A DNA stretch of 35,692 bases from UBA8403 sp964455155 (GCA_964455155.1 CAYVYH010000010.1:1-35692), one strand, 5' to 3'. Positions 1-8,798 are shown, counted from the stretch's first letter. A program made the numbers and translations. The notes: a model not told the origin generated them from the sequence alone.

Positions 1-1
1 T

Positions 2-409
2 GCCATCACCCAAGGTGACGTAACCGCGCTGGGCCAGCACTGGCAACTACTTCAGTGCCTACGCATCATCGAACATCCTGAGGTGGAACAACTCGTCGAA
101 GGTCAGGTTTTACTCGCCATTAATGTGGCACTAAGACAGTTTGGAGATATAGGAACATGGACCAATACACACAACTTTGACCAAGCAGAGGCACATATAG
201 CGCTGTTTACACAACTCATCCAGGAGCTGCCTGGAGCGATACTGGACATCAACCCAGACGAATTGCGCCAACAACTTGCACGTTGTAGAGGACAATATGA
301 AGAGGACAAAAAAAGAGACGAGGCAATACAGCGGCTTAGGGAAAAAAGGGAAGCCATAGCCTTAGAAATAAAGAATAAAGAAAGAAAAGGAGAGTGTTTT
401 ATTCTATAA
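2..409 (+). CDS. Hypothetical protein, C-terminal part, ending in a CaaX box
   Basis: The frame is open from the left edge, so only the last 135 codons are present; the GTG at 83 is inside this open frame and is probably not the start. I recognise no domain. The fragment looks alpha-helical, and its last 45 residues are highly charged (repeated K, R and E), consistent with a coiled coil or amphipathic helix. The final residues are KERKGECFIL followed by TAA at 407-409. The last four, CFIL, fit the eukaryotic CaaX prenylation motif (Cys, two apolar residues, Leu) behind a lysine- and arginine-rich stretch. No signal peptide can be assessed because the N terminus is missing. A secreted host-directed protein is an inference only. 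Confidence 0.6.
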   Translation, partial: AITQGDVTALGQHWQLLQCLRIIEHPEVEQLVEGQVLLAINVALRQFGDIGTWTNTHNFDQAEAHIALFTQLIQELPGAILDINPDELRQQLARCRGQYEEDKKRDEAIQRLREKREAIALEIKNKERKGECFIL

Positions 410-430
410 TGCATGGCTCACTTCATGCAT
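409..430 (+). terminator. Hairpin at the stop codon of the first gene
   Basis: A perfect 7-bp inverted repeat (ATGCATG at 409-415, CATGCAT at 424-430) with an 8-nt loop starts at the last base of the stop codon and is followed by GTTTTG. The stem is AT-rich and the T run short, so a factor-independent terminator is possible but weak. Confidence 0.3.
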
Positions 431-619
431 GTTTTGATGAAAAAGAGGTGGCAAAAAACGCAAGGAACCGTTAGACTAGGCACGGAGTCTCGCAAAAGAT
501 TCGCCTGTTGTATTGTGAGTATCTCCTAATCAGACACAAACCGCTCTGTTTAAAAACCTACTTTCCAATCAGTTAGGTCCTAAGCACCCGCCGCCCCATC
601 TATTAGTGCAGGCTGTCCT

Positions 620-1040
620 CTGGAAAAAGCTAGAGGAAGCCTTCGCTCTGCTCCATGCACGTGTAGGCTTGCCGAGTTATCCCCCTCAGAAAGATGGCTG
701 TCCCGTTGATGCGCAAACACCTCTACAACTTCAGTGATGAGCGCCTCGTAGCCATGTGGCAAGAAGATCCCTATTACCAATACCTTGCCCGAGAGGCTTC
801 TTTCCAGTGGGGCTAACCCTGTGCTGCTAGTGATTGAGTCGATTGTAGACATCGCATCGGAGAAGAAGGCATAACCAAACTATTTGCGTTCTCTATAGAC
901 CTACATGCAGACAAGGTGAAAAAGGATAAGGAAGTCATGGTAGACACCGCCATACAAGGGAAAAATATCACCTTCCCTACCGATGGGAAGCCATGCGAGA
1001 AGAGAACGCTGCACGGCATATTGTCAATAAGGATCCTTTG
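620..1040 (+). mobile_element. Decayed IS4/IS5-superfamily transposase fragment A
   Basis: Conceptual translation across at least two frames gives pieces of a DDE transposase. From 694 the reading is MRKHLYNFSDERLVAMWQED and then PYYQYLAREASFQW, interrupted by a stop at about 814. After a frame change, RIGEEGITKLFAFSIDLHAD and KEVMVDTAIQGKNITFPTDG follow; the VDT triplet is at the place of the first catalytic Asp. The upstream piece WKKLEEAFALL fits the usual N-terminal segment. This layout resembles transposases common in Amoebophilus-type genomes. There is no intact ORF, and the exact IS group and ends cannot be set by eye. Confidence 0.6.
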
Positions 1041-1165
1041 AGTAGATCCGGGTTGTTGTTTATCAAGATACTAGCCCTCTATCCCATCATCAAAAGCAAG
1101 TTCCAGGAAATTTTGTCCGTGGGTATGTTAGTAGAGGAACGTGAAAGAGCTAGCTCTTTCACCCT

Positions 1166-1618
1166 ATCAACGCCGTGATCGACTGGTTTGTGTTCGAAAA
1201 AGCATTCGACAAGGTTGGTAAGTGCGCTCTTGAGGAGGCAGCCGGAAGGTCAACCTATCATCCCTTGGTGCTATGCAAGATGGCGCTGCTACAAACCTGA
1301 TATCGTCTCTCTGACATGGGCATAGCAGACATGGTACCTGAACCATGGTACGCTCAGCCGTTTTGGACGTGTAATACGTTGGTCTGGTAGGCTAGAGGCC
1401 AGGTATGTAGGCATGGCTAAAACCCACGGGCTGGAGTCTATCGCTTGTAGCTTATACAGACTTCTAGGGATGATCATGTCGAAAGCGTAGAAAAAACCGA
1501 GAAGAATTACCCAAAAGCGCACTTAGCCCCCAGAATAAGGGGCAGTAAGCGGACTGAATACCTAAAATGATTCCCAGGAAGCGATTCAGAGACGGTACGC
1601 CTTTTACGCAAAGGTTTT
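1166..1618 (+). mobile_element. Decayed IS5-family transposase fragment B
   Basis: The reading from 1166 gives INAVIDWFVFEKAFDKV, then STYHPLVLCKMALLQT, a stop (TGA in place of the usual Trp codon) and YRLSD, which is the typical N terminus of an IS5-type transposase. After a deletion and frame change, the C-terminal pieces LSRFGRVIRWSGRL, YVGMAKTHGLESIACSLYRL and LGMIM follow to about 1490. CGCAAAGGTTTT at 1607-1618 matches the complement of GAGACCTTTGCG, a terminal-repeat-like motif also found beside fragment C, in 10 of 12 positions. The C-terminal part is clearly related in DNA to fragment C at 29.9-30.4 kb on the other strand. Non-functional. Confidence 0.6.
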
Positions 1619-1794
1619 ACATCTTTGCTTAGTACTACTGCGCCTATGCAGGACAGGTAGCAAGTGCCAGTCATTCTAGGCGACACGTACTACATGAGAG
1701 ATAGAGGAAACATACATCTTTCAAAACCTTAGCCTTTTACCCCCGTATCGCTATTATAGGAAACTTAACTGGGTTCTCCAGGCGATTATTTACG
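1619..1794. other. Non-coding stretch before mnmG
   Basis: No gene or remnant was recognised between the end of transposase fragment B and the promoter-like motif of mnmG. It completes a gene-free block that runs from 410 to about 1790. Confidence 0.4.
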
Positions 1795-1802
1795 TATCTT
1801 TG
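1795..1802 (+). promoter_or_regulatory. Bacteroidota-type -7 box upstream of mnmG
   Basis: TATCTTTG matches the Bacteroidota -7 consensus TAnnTTTG exactly. No clear TTG -33 box lies at the expected distance upstream. If used, transcription would begin near 1808-1812, which would exclude the in-frame TTG at 1800 as a start codon and place the parS site in the mRNA leader. Exact matches to this degenerate motif also occur by chance, so the support is positional. Confidence 0.35.
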
Positions 1803-1828
1803 CCAGTCGTCTCTTCTTTTTTTGATTT

Positions 1829-1844
1829 TGTTTCACGTGGAACA
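1829..1844. promoter_or_regulatory. parS: parS centromere-like site (ParB binding)
   Basis: TGTTTCACGTGGAACA on the plus strand reads TGTTCCACGTGAAACA on the minus strand, the classical Bacillus subtilis Spo0J/ParB site with no mismatch. Such sites are bound by chromosomal ParB and are usually clustered near the replication origin, often beside the gidA/parAB genes. Here the site lies just upstream of mnmG (gidA), between the putative promoter and the candidate start codons. No parA or parB gene is in the window. The call rests on a perfect 16-base match plus the expected neighbourhood. Confidence 0.8.
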
Positions 1845-1892
1845 TTGATGATCAAAACCCGTGATACATCAACATTAGCTGATAACAGTTCT

Positions 1893-3758
1893 ATGTTTCC
1901 AGAATATGACATCATTGTAGTGGGCGCAGGTCATGCTGGTTGTGAAGCAGCAGCGGCAGCAGCGAAGATGGGTTCTAAGGTGCTTTTGGTGACCATGAAT
2001 ATGAATACCATTGCACAAATGTCTTGCAACCCTGCCATGGGTGGTATTGCCAAAGGACAAATTGTGCGTGAAGTGGATGCACTTGGAGGTATGTCAGGGA
2101 TCATTGCTGACCAATCTATGATTCAGTTCCGCATGCTCAACAAATCCAAGGGCCCAGCCATGTGGAGTCCGAGAACTCAGAACGACCGTATGCGATTTGC
2201 AGAGGCGTGGCGGTTGGCCTTGGAGCAGATCCCCAATGTAGATTTTTGGCAAGAGATGGTCAGCGAAATCATCGTCCAAGATGGTCGGGCTGCGGGTGTG
2301 AAGACGGGCATGGGCCTAGAGATTCGATCCAAGGCTGTAATTTTGACCAATGGCACTTTTTTGAACGGGCGCATCTACATTGGAGAAAAACAGTTGGGGG
2401 GGGGGAGAACGGGTGAAAAATCAGCCACTGGTCTGACTGAGCAACTGGTAGCCTTAGGGTTCGAGTCTGGGAGGATGAAGACGGGTACGCCACCACGAGT
2501 AGATGGAAGGACGCTGAACTATCGAAAAATGGAGGAACAACCAGGTGACGAACAGCCTGGAAAATTCTCTTTTCTCGATATTACTCAGCCTCTACGGCAA
2601 CAAAAAAGTTGCTATATCACTTACACCAACGAAAAGGTGCACCAAATTCTAGCAGGTGGCTTCAACCAGTCGCCCATGTTTAATGGCAATATTCGGGGTC
2701 AAGGTCCTCGGTATTGCCCGTCTATTGAAGATAAGATTACCCGCTTTGCAGATCGAGAGCGGCATCAAATTTTTGTAGAGCCAGAAGGCTGGAATACAGT
2801 AGAAATTTATGTCAATGGATTTTCTACGTCTTTGCCCGAATCTGTACAGTACAAGGCGCTACAAGCTATCCCAGGCTTTGAGCATGCAAAGATGTTCCGT
2901 CCAGGCTATGCCATCGAGTACGACTACTTGCCGGCTACACAGCTCCAGTCTACGTTAGAGACGTACCTGATAGCCAACCTGTACTTGGCTGGACAAATTA
3001 ATGGTACTACAGGCTATGAAGAAGCTGCCTGCCAGGGCCTCTTGGCAGGTATCAATGCCCATCAAAAAGTGCAAGGGCGGGCGCCCTTGGTTTTATCTAG
3101 GTCCGATGCGTACATCGGCGTTTTGATTGATGATTTGACCACCAAAGTTACGGACGAGCCTTACCGCATGTTTACGTCCAGGGCTGAGTTCCGGATTTTG
3201 TTACGCCAAGACAACGCAGACCTGCGTGTAACGCCTATAGGACATCAGCTTGGTTTGGCCACTGACGAGCGTCTACAAAAAGTACAGACTCAAAAGAAGG
3301 CTACTGCACAACTGTTGGAGGACTTGAAGATGTGGAAACTCACGCCTGAGCTGATCAATCCTAAGCTTGATCAGCTGGAATCGGCGCTTATTCAAGAAAA
3401 GCAATCTGTCTATCAACTGCTCAAACGGCCAGAGCTTAGTATCGAGGTACTTGGAGCGATGGATGCAGCACTAGATCAGTATCTACAGCAATATAACCAG
3501 GCAGTGCTAGAGCAAGCGGAGATACAGCTGAAGTATGAGCGATACCTTCAAAAAGAAAAGGAACTGGCAGAAAAAGCACAGCGGCTAGAAGCATATCGCC
3601 TTCCTGTCGACTTCAACTATGACCGCATCCGAGCCTTGTCAACCGAAGCCATAGAAAAGTTAAAAAAAATTAGACCGGCCACACTGGGCCAAGCTTCAAA
3701 AATTAGTGGCGTCTCACCAGCCGATGTCTCTATTCTGATGGTTTACTTGGGGCGATAA
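1893..3758 (+). CDS. mnmG: tRNA uridine-5-carboxymethylaminomethyl modification enzyme MnmG (GidA)
   Basis: FAD-dependent partner of MnmE that installs the (carboxymethyl)aminomethyl group on wobble U34 of certain tRNAs. With the start at 1893 the protein is 621 residues, close to the family's roughly 620-630, and begins MFPEYDIIVVGAGHAGCEAA with the FAD-binding GAGHAG at residues 11-16. Further family blocks are MSCNPAMGGIAKGQIVREVD and KGPAMWSPRTQNDRMRFAEA, plus the helical C-terminal domain. An ATG at 1848 would add 15 non-conserved residues directly behind the parS site. The TTG at 1800 is unlikely because it overlaps the promoter-like box. A run of ten G (2396-2405) encodes part of the conserved LGGGR segment and keeps the frame. 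It stands alone and converges with the ABC exporter gene. Confidence 0.96.
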   Translation: MFPEYDIIVVGAGHAGCEAAAAAAKMGSKVLLVTMNMNTIAQMSCNPAMGGIAKGQIVREVDALGGMSGIIADQSMIQFRMLNKSKGPAMWSPRTQNDRMRFAEAWRLALEQIPNVDFWQEMVSEIIVQDGRAAGVKTGMGLEIRSKAVILTNGTFLNGRIYIGEKQLGGGRTGEKSATGLTEQLVALGFESGRMKTGTPPRVDGRTLNYRKMEEQPGDEQPGKFSFLDITQPLRQQKSCYITYTNEKVHQILAGGFNQSPMFNGNIRGQGPRYCPSIEDKITRFADRERHQIFVEPEGWNTVEIYVNGFSTSLPESVQYKALQAIPGFEHAKMFRPGYAIEYDYLPATQLQSTLETYLIANLYLAGQINGTTGYEEAACQGLLAGINAHQKVQGRAPLVLSRSDAYIGVLIDDLTTKVTDEPYRMFTSRAEFRILLRQDNADLRVTPIGHQLGLATDERLQKVQTQKKATAQLLEDLKMWKLTPELINPKLDQLESALIQEKQSVYQLLKRPELSIEVLGAMDAALDQYLQQYNQAVLEQAEIQLKYERYLQKEKELAEKAQRLEAYRLPVDFNYDRIRALSTEAIEKLKKIRPATLGQASKISGVSPADVSILMVYLGR

Positions 3759-3855
3759 GCGAGTAGGGAGGCTCGGTATACAGTAATGATCATCTCAAGT
3801 CTGTTTTCGTGTGTAGCGGGGAGACGATGATACACATGATCAGTATCCGTTGCCA

Positions 3856-5652
3856 TTATTCTTCAGCTAGTAATTCAGCATGTGTCAAGGTATCTCCGGT
3901 TTGTAGCTTCCAAAGATTGGCATAAAGACCATCTTGCTGTAGCAAGGTTTGGTGTGTGCCTTGTTCGACGATTTCGCCGTGCTTGAGCACAAAAATTTGA
4001 TCCGCTTGTTTGACCGTAGAGAGTCGATGGGCAATGAGCAGGGTGGTCCGGCCTTGACTGATTTTTGCCAATGATTTTTGAATAGCTAATTCCGTTGCAT
4101 TGTCGACAGCAGAAGTAGCTTCGTCAAGGATTAAGATAGCTGGGTTGCGGACCAAAGCTCTGGCAATAGATATTCGCTGCTTTTGCCCACCAGAAAGCAT
4201 GTGGTCCCGCTCTCCAAGCCGCGTGTCATACCCCTGGGGTAAGCGAATAATAAACTCGTGGGCAGCTGCATTTTTAGCTGCCTGGACAATCTGCTCCCGG
4301 GTAGCAGTAGGCGAGGCATAACTAATATTTTCGGCGATGGTACCTTCAAAGAGGAAAGGCTCTTGGCTCACAAAACCAATCTGCCTACGGAGGTTCGGGA
4401 GTGATATCGTGCGTAATTCCTGTGCATCAAAAAATATTTTGCCCGCTGTGGGTAGATAAAATCCTAGTAGTAGCTTCAGGAGCGTTGATTTACCAGCACC
4501 TGTGGCTCCTACAAAAGCGACCGTTTGGCCTGGAAATATTGTGAAAGAAAGCTGATGTAGCGTGGGAGCGTGCTGTTCATAAGCAAAACCGACCGAAGAA
4601 AAGGTAATTTTTCCTTGCAAACGCAAAGAAGTGTCGGGAGACACTTCTCTAGGAAGCTGGAAAAGTTGTAGTAGCCGTGCCGCAGAGGCCATTGCGCGCC
4701 GAAAATTGATCATGATTTCTGCCATGTTCACGAAAGGAGCAAGCAAACGCTGAGTCAGGAAAACAAGCGTACTGTAAGCCCCCAAATCTAATCGCCCCTC
4801 TGCAACAAGAAAGCCACCGTAGATTAAGGTGACTATAAAACCCCAGAGAACGGCAAAGCGTAAGATTGGCGACACCATTGCATGCCATCGGATGGCATTA
4901 AAATTAGCGTTTTGATATGCTTGGCTGGCTTGCCTAATTTTTGCGGCTTCAAGTTGCTCAGCTACCAGACTTTTGACAGTAAGCATGCCCAGTAAACTAT
5001 TAGCTAGCCGTGCACCCAGTGCACCCGCCTTTTGGCGTACTGTGAAGTAGAGTGGGCCCAGCTTGGCTTGAAAAAAGAAATTACCGTAGATAATCAAAGG
5101 AATGGGCAGCATGACTAACAAGGCAACTTTGGGCGCAAGCACAAAGAAAGTAATGCTAGTCAGTAGCACAGAGCAAAAGAAGTCAACGATACTATCTATG
5201 CCCTCTTCAAAAAAGCGCTCTAACTGATTGATATCGTCATTTAAGATGGAGAGTAAGTTCCCAGTTTTCTGTTTGGAAAAAGAAGTCATCGTACTTTGCT
5301 GCACGTGCTCAAAAGCAGCTATGCGAAAGTTATGTTGCAAATGCTGGGTAAGACGCCACCACTTGACAGAATACAGGTATTCGAACAGAGACCCTAGTCC
5401 GTAGACCATTAAAGTCATCAGACTTAATAAAAGCAGTTGCATTTTTAGGCTAGTAAAGCCTAACCTAGCCAGCCATGCATTTTCTTTCTCTACAACGGTG
5501 TTAATGGCTAGTCCCAGTAAGATTTCTGGCAGGATATCGATAAACTTGCTGAAGAAGGAATAAAAAGCAGCCTTTGCACAATCCTTGCGCAGAGGGCGTA
5601 TGTAATGAAACAGTTGGATAAAGGAGTGTGTTGTGCTGTTTTTCATCTTCAT
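3856..5652 (-). CDS. ABC exporter, fused membrane and ATPase domains (MsbA-like)
   Basis: A half-size ABC exporter of 598 residues: a transmembrane domain over about residues 1-330, then one nucleotide-binding domain. Walker A GATGAGKST is at 382-390, the Q-loop in GFVSQEPFLF (426-435), the signature LSGGQ at 486-490, Walker B ILILDE at 506-511 and the H-loop His at 542. All ATPase motifs are intact, so it should work as a homodimer. MsbA-type proteins flip lipid A or other lipids, but similar exporters move peptides or drugs, and the sequence alone does not fix the substrate. The start ATGAAGATG lies 40 bases below a TAnnTTTG match. It is divergent from the Big_5 lipoprotein gene and converges with mnmG. 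Confidence 0.93.
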   Translation of the reverse strand: MKMKNSTTHSFIQLFHYIRPLRKDCAKAAFYSFFSKFIDILPEILLGLAINTVVEKENAWLARLGFTSLKMQLLLLSLMTLMVYGLGSLFEYLYSVKWWRLTQHLQHNFRIAAFEHVQQSTMTSFSKQKTGNLLSILNDDINQLERFFEEGIDSIVDFFCSVLLTSITFFVLAPKVALLVMLPIPLIIYGNFFFQAKLGPLYFTVRQKAGALGARLANSLLGMLTVKSLVAEQLEAAKIRQASQAYQNANFNAIRWHAMVSPILRFAVLWGFIVTLIYGGFLVAEGRLDLGAYSTLVFLTQRLLAPFVNMAEIMINFRRAMASAARLLQLFQLPREVSPDTSLRLQGKITFSSVGFAYEQHAPTLHQLSFTIFPGQTVAFVGATGAGKSTLLKLLLGFYLPTAGKIFFDAQELRTISLPNLRRQIGFVSQEPFLFEGTIAENISYASPTATREQIVQAAKNAAAHEFIIRLPQGYDTRLGERDHMLSGGQKQRISIARALVRNPAILILDEATSAVDNATELAIQKSLAKISQGRTTLLIAHRLSTVKQADQIFVLKHGEIVEQGTHQTLLQQDGLYANLWKLQTGDTLTHAELLAEE

Positions 5653-5691
5653 TGATATGCGGCACTCAGCTAGTCAGTTGCCGACGGAGTC

Positions 5692-5699
5692 CAAAGGTA
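5692..5699 (-). promoter_or_regulatory. Bacteroidota-type -7 box upstream of the ABC exporter
   Basis: TACCTTTG on the minus strand fits TAnnTTTG exactly and lies 40 bases before the exporter's ATG. No convincing TTG -33 element was found. Plausible from position only. Confidence 0.35.
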
Positions 5700-5823
5700 C
5701 TGGATTGAATCATCGTCAGAAAATAAAAGCATCACTACGAACATGATATCCCTCGGCTAGGGTTTTCTCGTAACTTATGGGGAGGTTGCTCCTACAAGCG
5801 TAAACATTGAAGATTGATGTACT

Positions 5824-7545
5824 ATGAAAATATCCACACATGCCGGTAGGTGTTACCTTAGCGTAGTTTTTTGGGTACTGATGATTGTCTTGACGTTATT
5901 CAATTATTCTTGTGCCCGTATTACAGCACTTTCAGGAGGTCCCAAAGACATCACGCCTCCCCAACTCATGAAGGTATTTCCCACACAAGAGAGTACAGGC
6001 TTCAAGGGCAAGGTGATCCGGCTGGTTTTTGACAAGGAGATCGAGGTAACGGATATCTATAACAAGCTGGTAGTGACCCCCAGGCTGCAAAAGTTAGACA
6101 AGCAGCCCAGCTACACGTGCTATGTACGTGGAAAGACCCTGAAACTCACATTGCACGTGCCCTTAGAAGAGGAAACGACCTACACTTTCAATTTTAATGA
6201 CGCGATTCGGGACGTTACGGAGGGTAATATCGCGGTGGATCCTGTACTCACATTCAGCACAGGCGATTACGTAGATGCCATGTACGTCACAGGACAGGTC
6301 AACCACCTTATGACTCAGCTGCCAGCTCCCAAAGCCCTAGTAGCACTCTACACGGCCGATAATGAGCGTCTGCATATCCTCAACAGTCCCCCCGACTATT
6401 TCACTAGAACAGACGAGCAGGGGAATTTTAAACTAAATCATATCAAAAAAGGGAAGTACTACATGTATGCAAGTAACAACAAGGGCTATCAACTCATAGG
6501 GAATCCTGGTGTAGATGAATATGGCTTTTTGAAACATCCCATTGACTTGACAGTGGTACCCAGAGACAATGTGACGCTGTTTATCCTCAAAGCCGATGTA
6601 AGGGCATTTAAATTACAGAGTCAACAGCCCCAAGGCCGGTATTTTGAGTTAAGCTTTAACAAACCCCTAGAGGACTACACGCTTGATTTGGCACATAATT
6701 TTGAAGAAGTCGGGTCCTCAACACTGTACAGCCAACTGGTAGCAGATAAGCAGATTATTAGGGTATACAACACGTTCGGCCTTTCGAAGGGAGAGAGCCT
6801 AGAGGCTCGTTTGACCGCTAAAGATGCGTCGGGCAATGTGATTGAGGAAAACGTCACTATCCACTTTAGGGAGGGAGTGTACCAAGATTATCCTGCTTCC
6901 TACGTGTTTGAGCCTACCTCTGGTACTGCCCTTCATTCCGATTTTACGGGCACCATGACTGTCAGTAAGCCTGTTAAGGAGGTGGTAGCAAGCTACCTCC
7001 GTTTTTACCTTAACGGCCAAGGAGCAGTATGGATCGATGCCAAGGACTTGCAGTTCAATGCCCAGCGAGATACCGTTACTATCAAAAAGCAGTTTGATCC
7101 AGGTATGATGACACCTCTAGAAAAGAGAAATCATCATACAGATAAGGGAGCAAAGGAATTAGTCTTGCAAATGGATGAAGGAGCTTTTGTGACAGTAGAA
7201 GGAGATGTCAGTAAAGAAATGCGCTATGTATACACCTTGAGGCATCCCGAAGAATTTGGAACGATTAAAGGCACTGTAACTACCGAAGCGCCTGGTTTTG
7301 TCGTACAATTACTTGACCTAGAAAACAACGTTATCGACTCGGTCAGAAATAGGCGCCACTACCAGTTTGATGCAGTAGCCCCAGGTAGTTACAGGATTCG
7401 CCTTCTGATATTGCAGGACAAGGAAGGTAAGTGGAGTTTTGGCAACATCTACGAACGAAGGGAGCCTGATCCTGTAGTCTTTTATCCGGATGTTGTGGCT
7501 GTGATTGCGAACTGGGAAATTGAGGGTATCGACTTTTCTTTCTAA
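5824..7545 (+). CDS. Ig-like (Big_5) domain lipoprotein
   Basis: A 573-residue secreted protein. The N terminus has a basic start, a hydrophobic stretch (about 13-29) and a Cys in LFNYSCARI at about 31, consistent with a lipoprotein signal although the lipobox is not ideal. Directly behind comes SGGPKDITPPQLMKVFP and a beta-rich segment with FKGKVIRLVFDKEIEV, the hallmark of Bacteroidota Big_5 lipoproteins that begin with an Ig-like fold of about 100 residues. The remainder is beta-rich, including a carboxypeptidase-regulatory-like stretch near GTIKGTVTTEAPGFVVQLLD. Orthologues are widespread but functionally uncharacterised; an outer-membrane-anchored structural or assembly role is inferred. 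Monocistronic. Confidence 0.85.
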   Translation: MKISTHAGRCYLSVVFWVLMIVLTLFNYSCARITALSGGPKDITPPQLMKVFPTQESTGFKGKVIRLVFDKEIEVTDIYNKLVVTPRLQKLDKQPSYTCYVRGKTLKLTLHVPLEEETTYTFNFNDAIRDVTEGNIAVDPVLTFSTGDYVDAMYVTGQVNHLMTQLPAPKALVALYTADNERLHILNSPPDYFTRTDEQGNFKLNHIKKGKYYMYASNNKGYQLIGNPGVDEYGFLKHPIDLTVVPRDNVTLFILKADVRAFKLQSQQPQGRYFELSFNKPLEDYTLDLAHNFEEVGSSTLYSQLVADKQIIRVYNTFGLSKGESLEARLTAKDASGNVIEENVTIHFREGVYQDYPASYVFEPTSGTALHSDFTGTMTVSKPVKEVVASYLRFYLNGQGAVWIDAKDLQFNAQRDTVTIKKQFDPGMMTPLEKRNHHTDKGAKELVLQMDEGAFVTVEGDVSKEMRYVYTLRHPEEFGTIKGTVTTEAPGFVVQLLDLENNVIDSVRNRRHYQFDAVAPGSYRIRLLILQDKEGKWSFGNIYERREPDPVVFYPDVVAVIANWEIEGIDFSF

Positions 7546-8036
7546 GAGGAATGTCGGTACAGGTATCTCTTGTAAGGGTTTTGCCCACTTACCGGTAGCG
7601 GTAGTAGCCATTGTTTTGCGTGCATGGTATCGACTCCCGCTGTGCTATACGCAGGTCTCTGAGAAATTGTCCCAGCCCAAGAGCTGGAGCTACTTCATTT
7701 CACTCCTAAGATTAAGATACAGATCGTTACGTCGCTATGTTCTTCATACCCAATAGCCTCAGTAACAATTGCTAACAGGATTTGATGGGTACCCTCTTGA
7801 TATTGCTATTTTCATAGGCTTACATCTCATCCACGACTACGTTATAGAAAAAATACCTCTTTACTGATACTATCAATGTCGTTGTTGTTAACTGGGGACC
7901 GAGGGGACATGACCGCAATAGATACGATCGGGCAGTGCACGGCATGGTCTTTCTACGACATTATAGTGACGTCTGGACTCGTAATGGCCCCATGGTACCC
8001 ATCGATTTGGCATGTTGGTAACCCGCAAGAGTGAGC
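7546..8036. other. Intergenic stretch without recognisable genes
   Basis: About 490 bases between two genes whose 3' ends face each other. No frame gives a recognisable protein, and the longest in-frame stretches have no known motif. A short inverted repeat (CCAGC...GCTGG, about 7673-7688) is present. Possibly decayed coding DNA; nothing definite. Confidence 0.4.
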
Positions 8037-8798
8037 TCATACGCTGAACTGCAGTCCGTCGTACGCTAAATGTATCCCACTAGGGAGGCTTTTCGATACT
8101 TCTTGATGACCTCCTAAGAGGTGACTTATGTGTGTCAGATAGGTTACTTGGGCCCCCACTTTTTGAGCGAATACAAGGGCTTCTTGCAGGTTAAAATGAG
8201 CAGGGTGCAGCTCCTGCTGGAGCGCATTCACGATTAAGACTGTAATACCTCTGAGCTTATCCATTTCTTCTGCGGTAATGACTTTAGCATCTGTAACATA
8301 TGCCAGTGCACCTATCCTAAAGCCCCAAATAGGTAAAGTATTGTGGTATACTCGGATAGGCACAACAGTTAGGCCTGCGACCTCAAAGGCATTGTGCTCG
8401 ATAGGGTGCACCTTGAAATTAGGGATTTCTTGGCACGAGACCTCCGCAAACAGATAAGTAAATTCTCGTTGAAGGTGTGCAACTACGCGGGCATCAGCGT
8501 AAAGTGGCATTGACTTTTCTTGTCGGTAAGTAATACTCCTCATGTCACCAAGCCCTCCGGTGTGGTCTCTATGCTCGTGGGTTAATAAAAGCGCGTCGAG
8601 CTGCTCAATCTTCGCTCTAAGAAGTTGCTGTCTTAGATCAGGCCCTGAATCAACCAGTATACTTTTGCTGTGATTCGTAAGGTGTATGGAACTTCTGAGC
8701 CGTTTGTCTTTGGCATCAAGCGATTGGCAAGTAGAGCACGAACAGGCAATAACAGGGACTCCTTGTGATGCCCCTGTACCAAGAAAGGTAATCGTCAA
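8037..8798 (-). CDS. MBL-fold metallo-hydrolase (PhnP-like)
   Basis: 253 residues beginning MTITFLGTGASQGVPVIACS, the classic start of PhnP/RNase Z-like metallo-beta-lactamase proteins. The metal-binding motif THEHRDHTGG is intact, a Cys pair (CSCSTC) follows the first strand as in related family members, and YLTHISHLLGGH near the C terminus supplies further His ligands. Bacteroidota orthologues are annotated as MBL-fold hydrolases; the substrate is unknown, and cyclic phosphodiester or RNA hydrolysis are possible. The start codon is TTG (8796-8798): an in-frame TAA lies three codons upstream, leaving no better choice for the conserved N terminus. A (TAC)8 microsatellite sits 40 bases upstream. 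Confidence 0.88.
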   Translation of the reverse strand: MTITFLGTGASQGVPVIACSCSTCQSLDAKDKRLRSSIHLTNHSKSILVDSGPDLRQQLLRAKIEQLDALLLTHEHRDHTGGLGDMRSITYRQEKSMPLYADARVVAHLQREFTYLFAEVSCQEIPNFKVHPIEHNAFEVAGLTVVPIRVYHNTLPIWGFRIGALAYVTDAKVITAEEMDKLRGITVLIVNALQQELHPAHFNLQEALVFAQKVGAQVTYLTHISHLLGGHQEVSKSLPSGIHLAYDGLQFSV

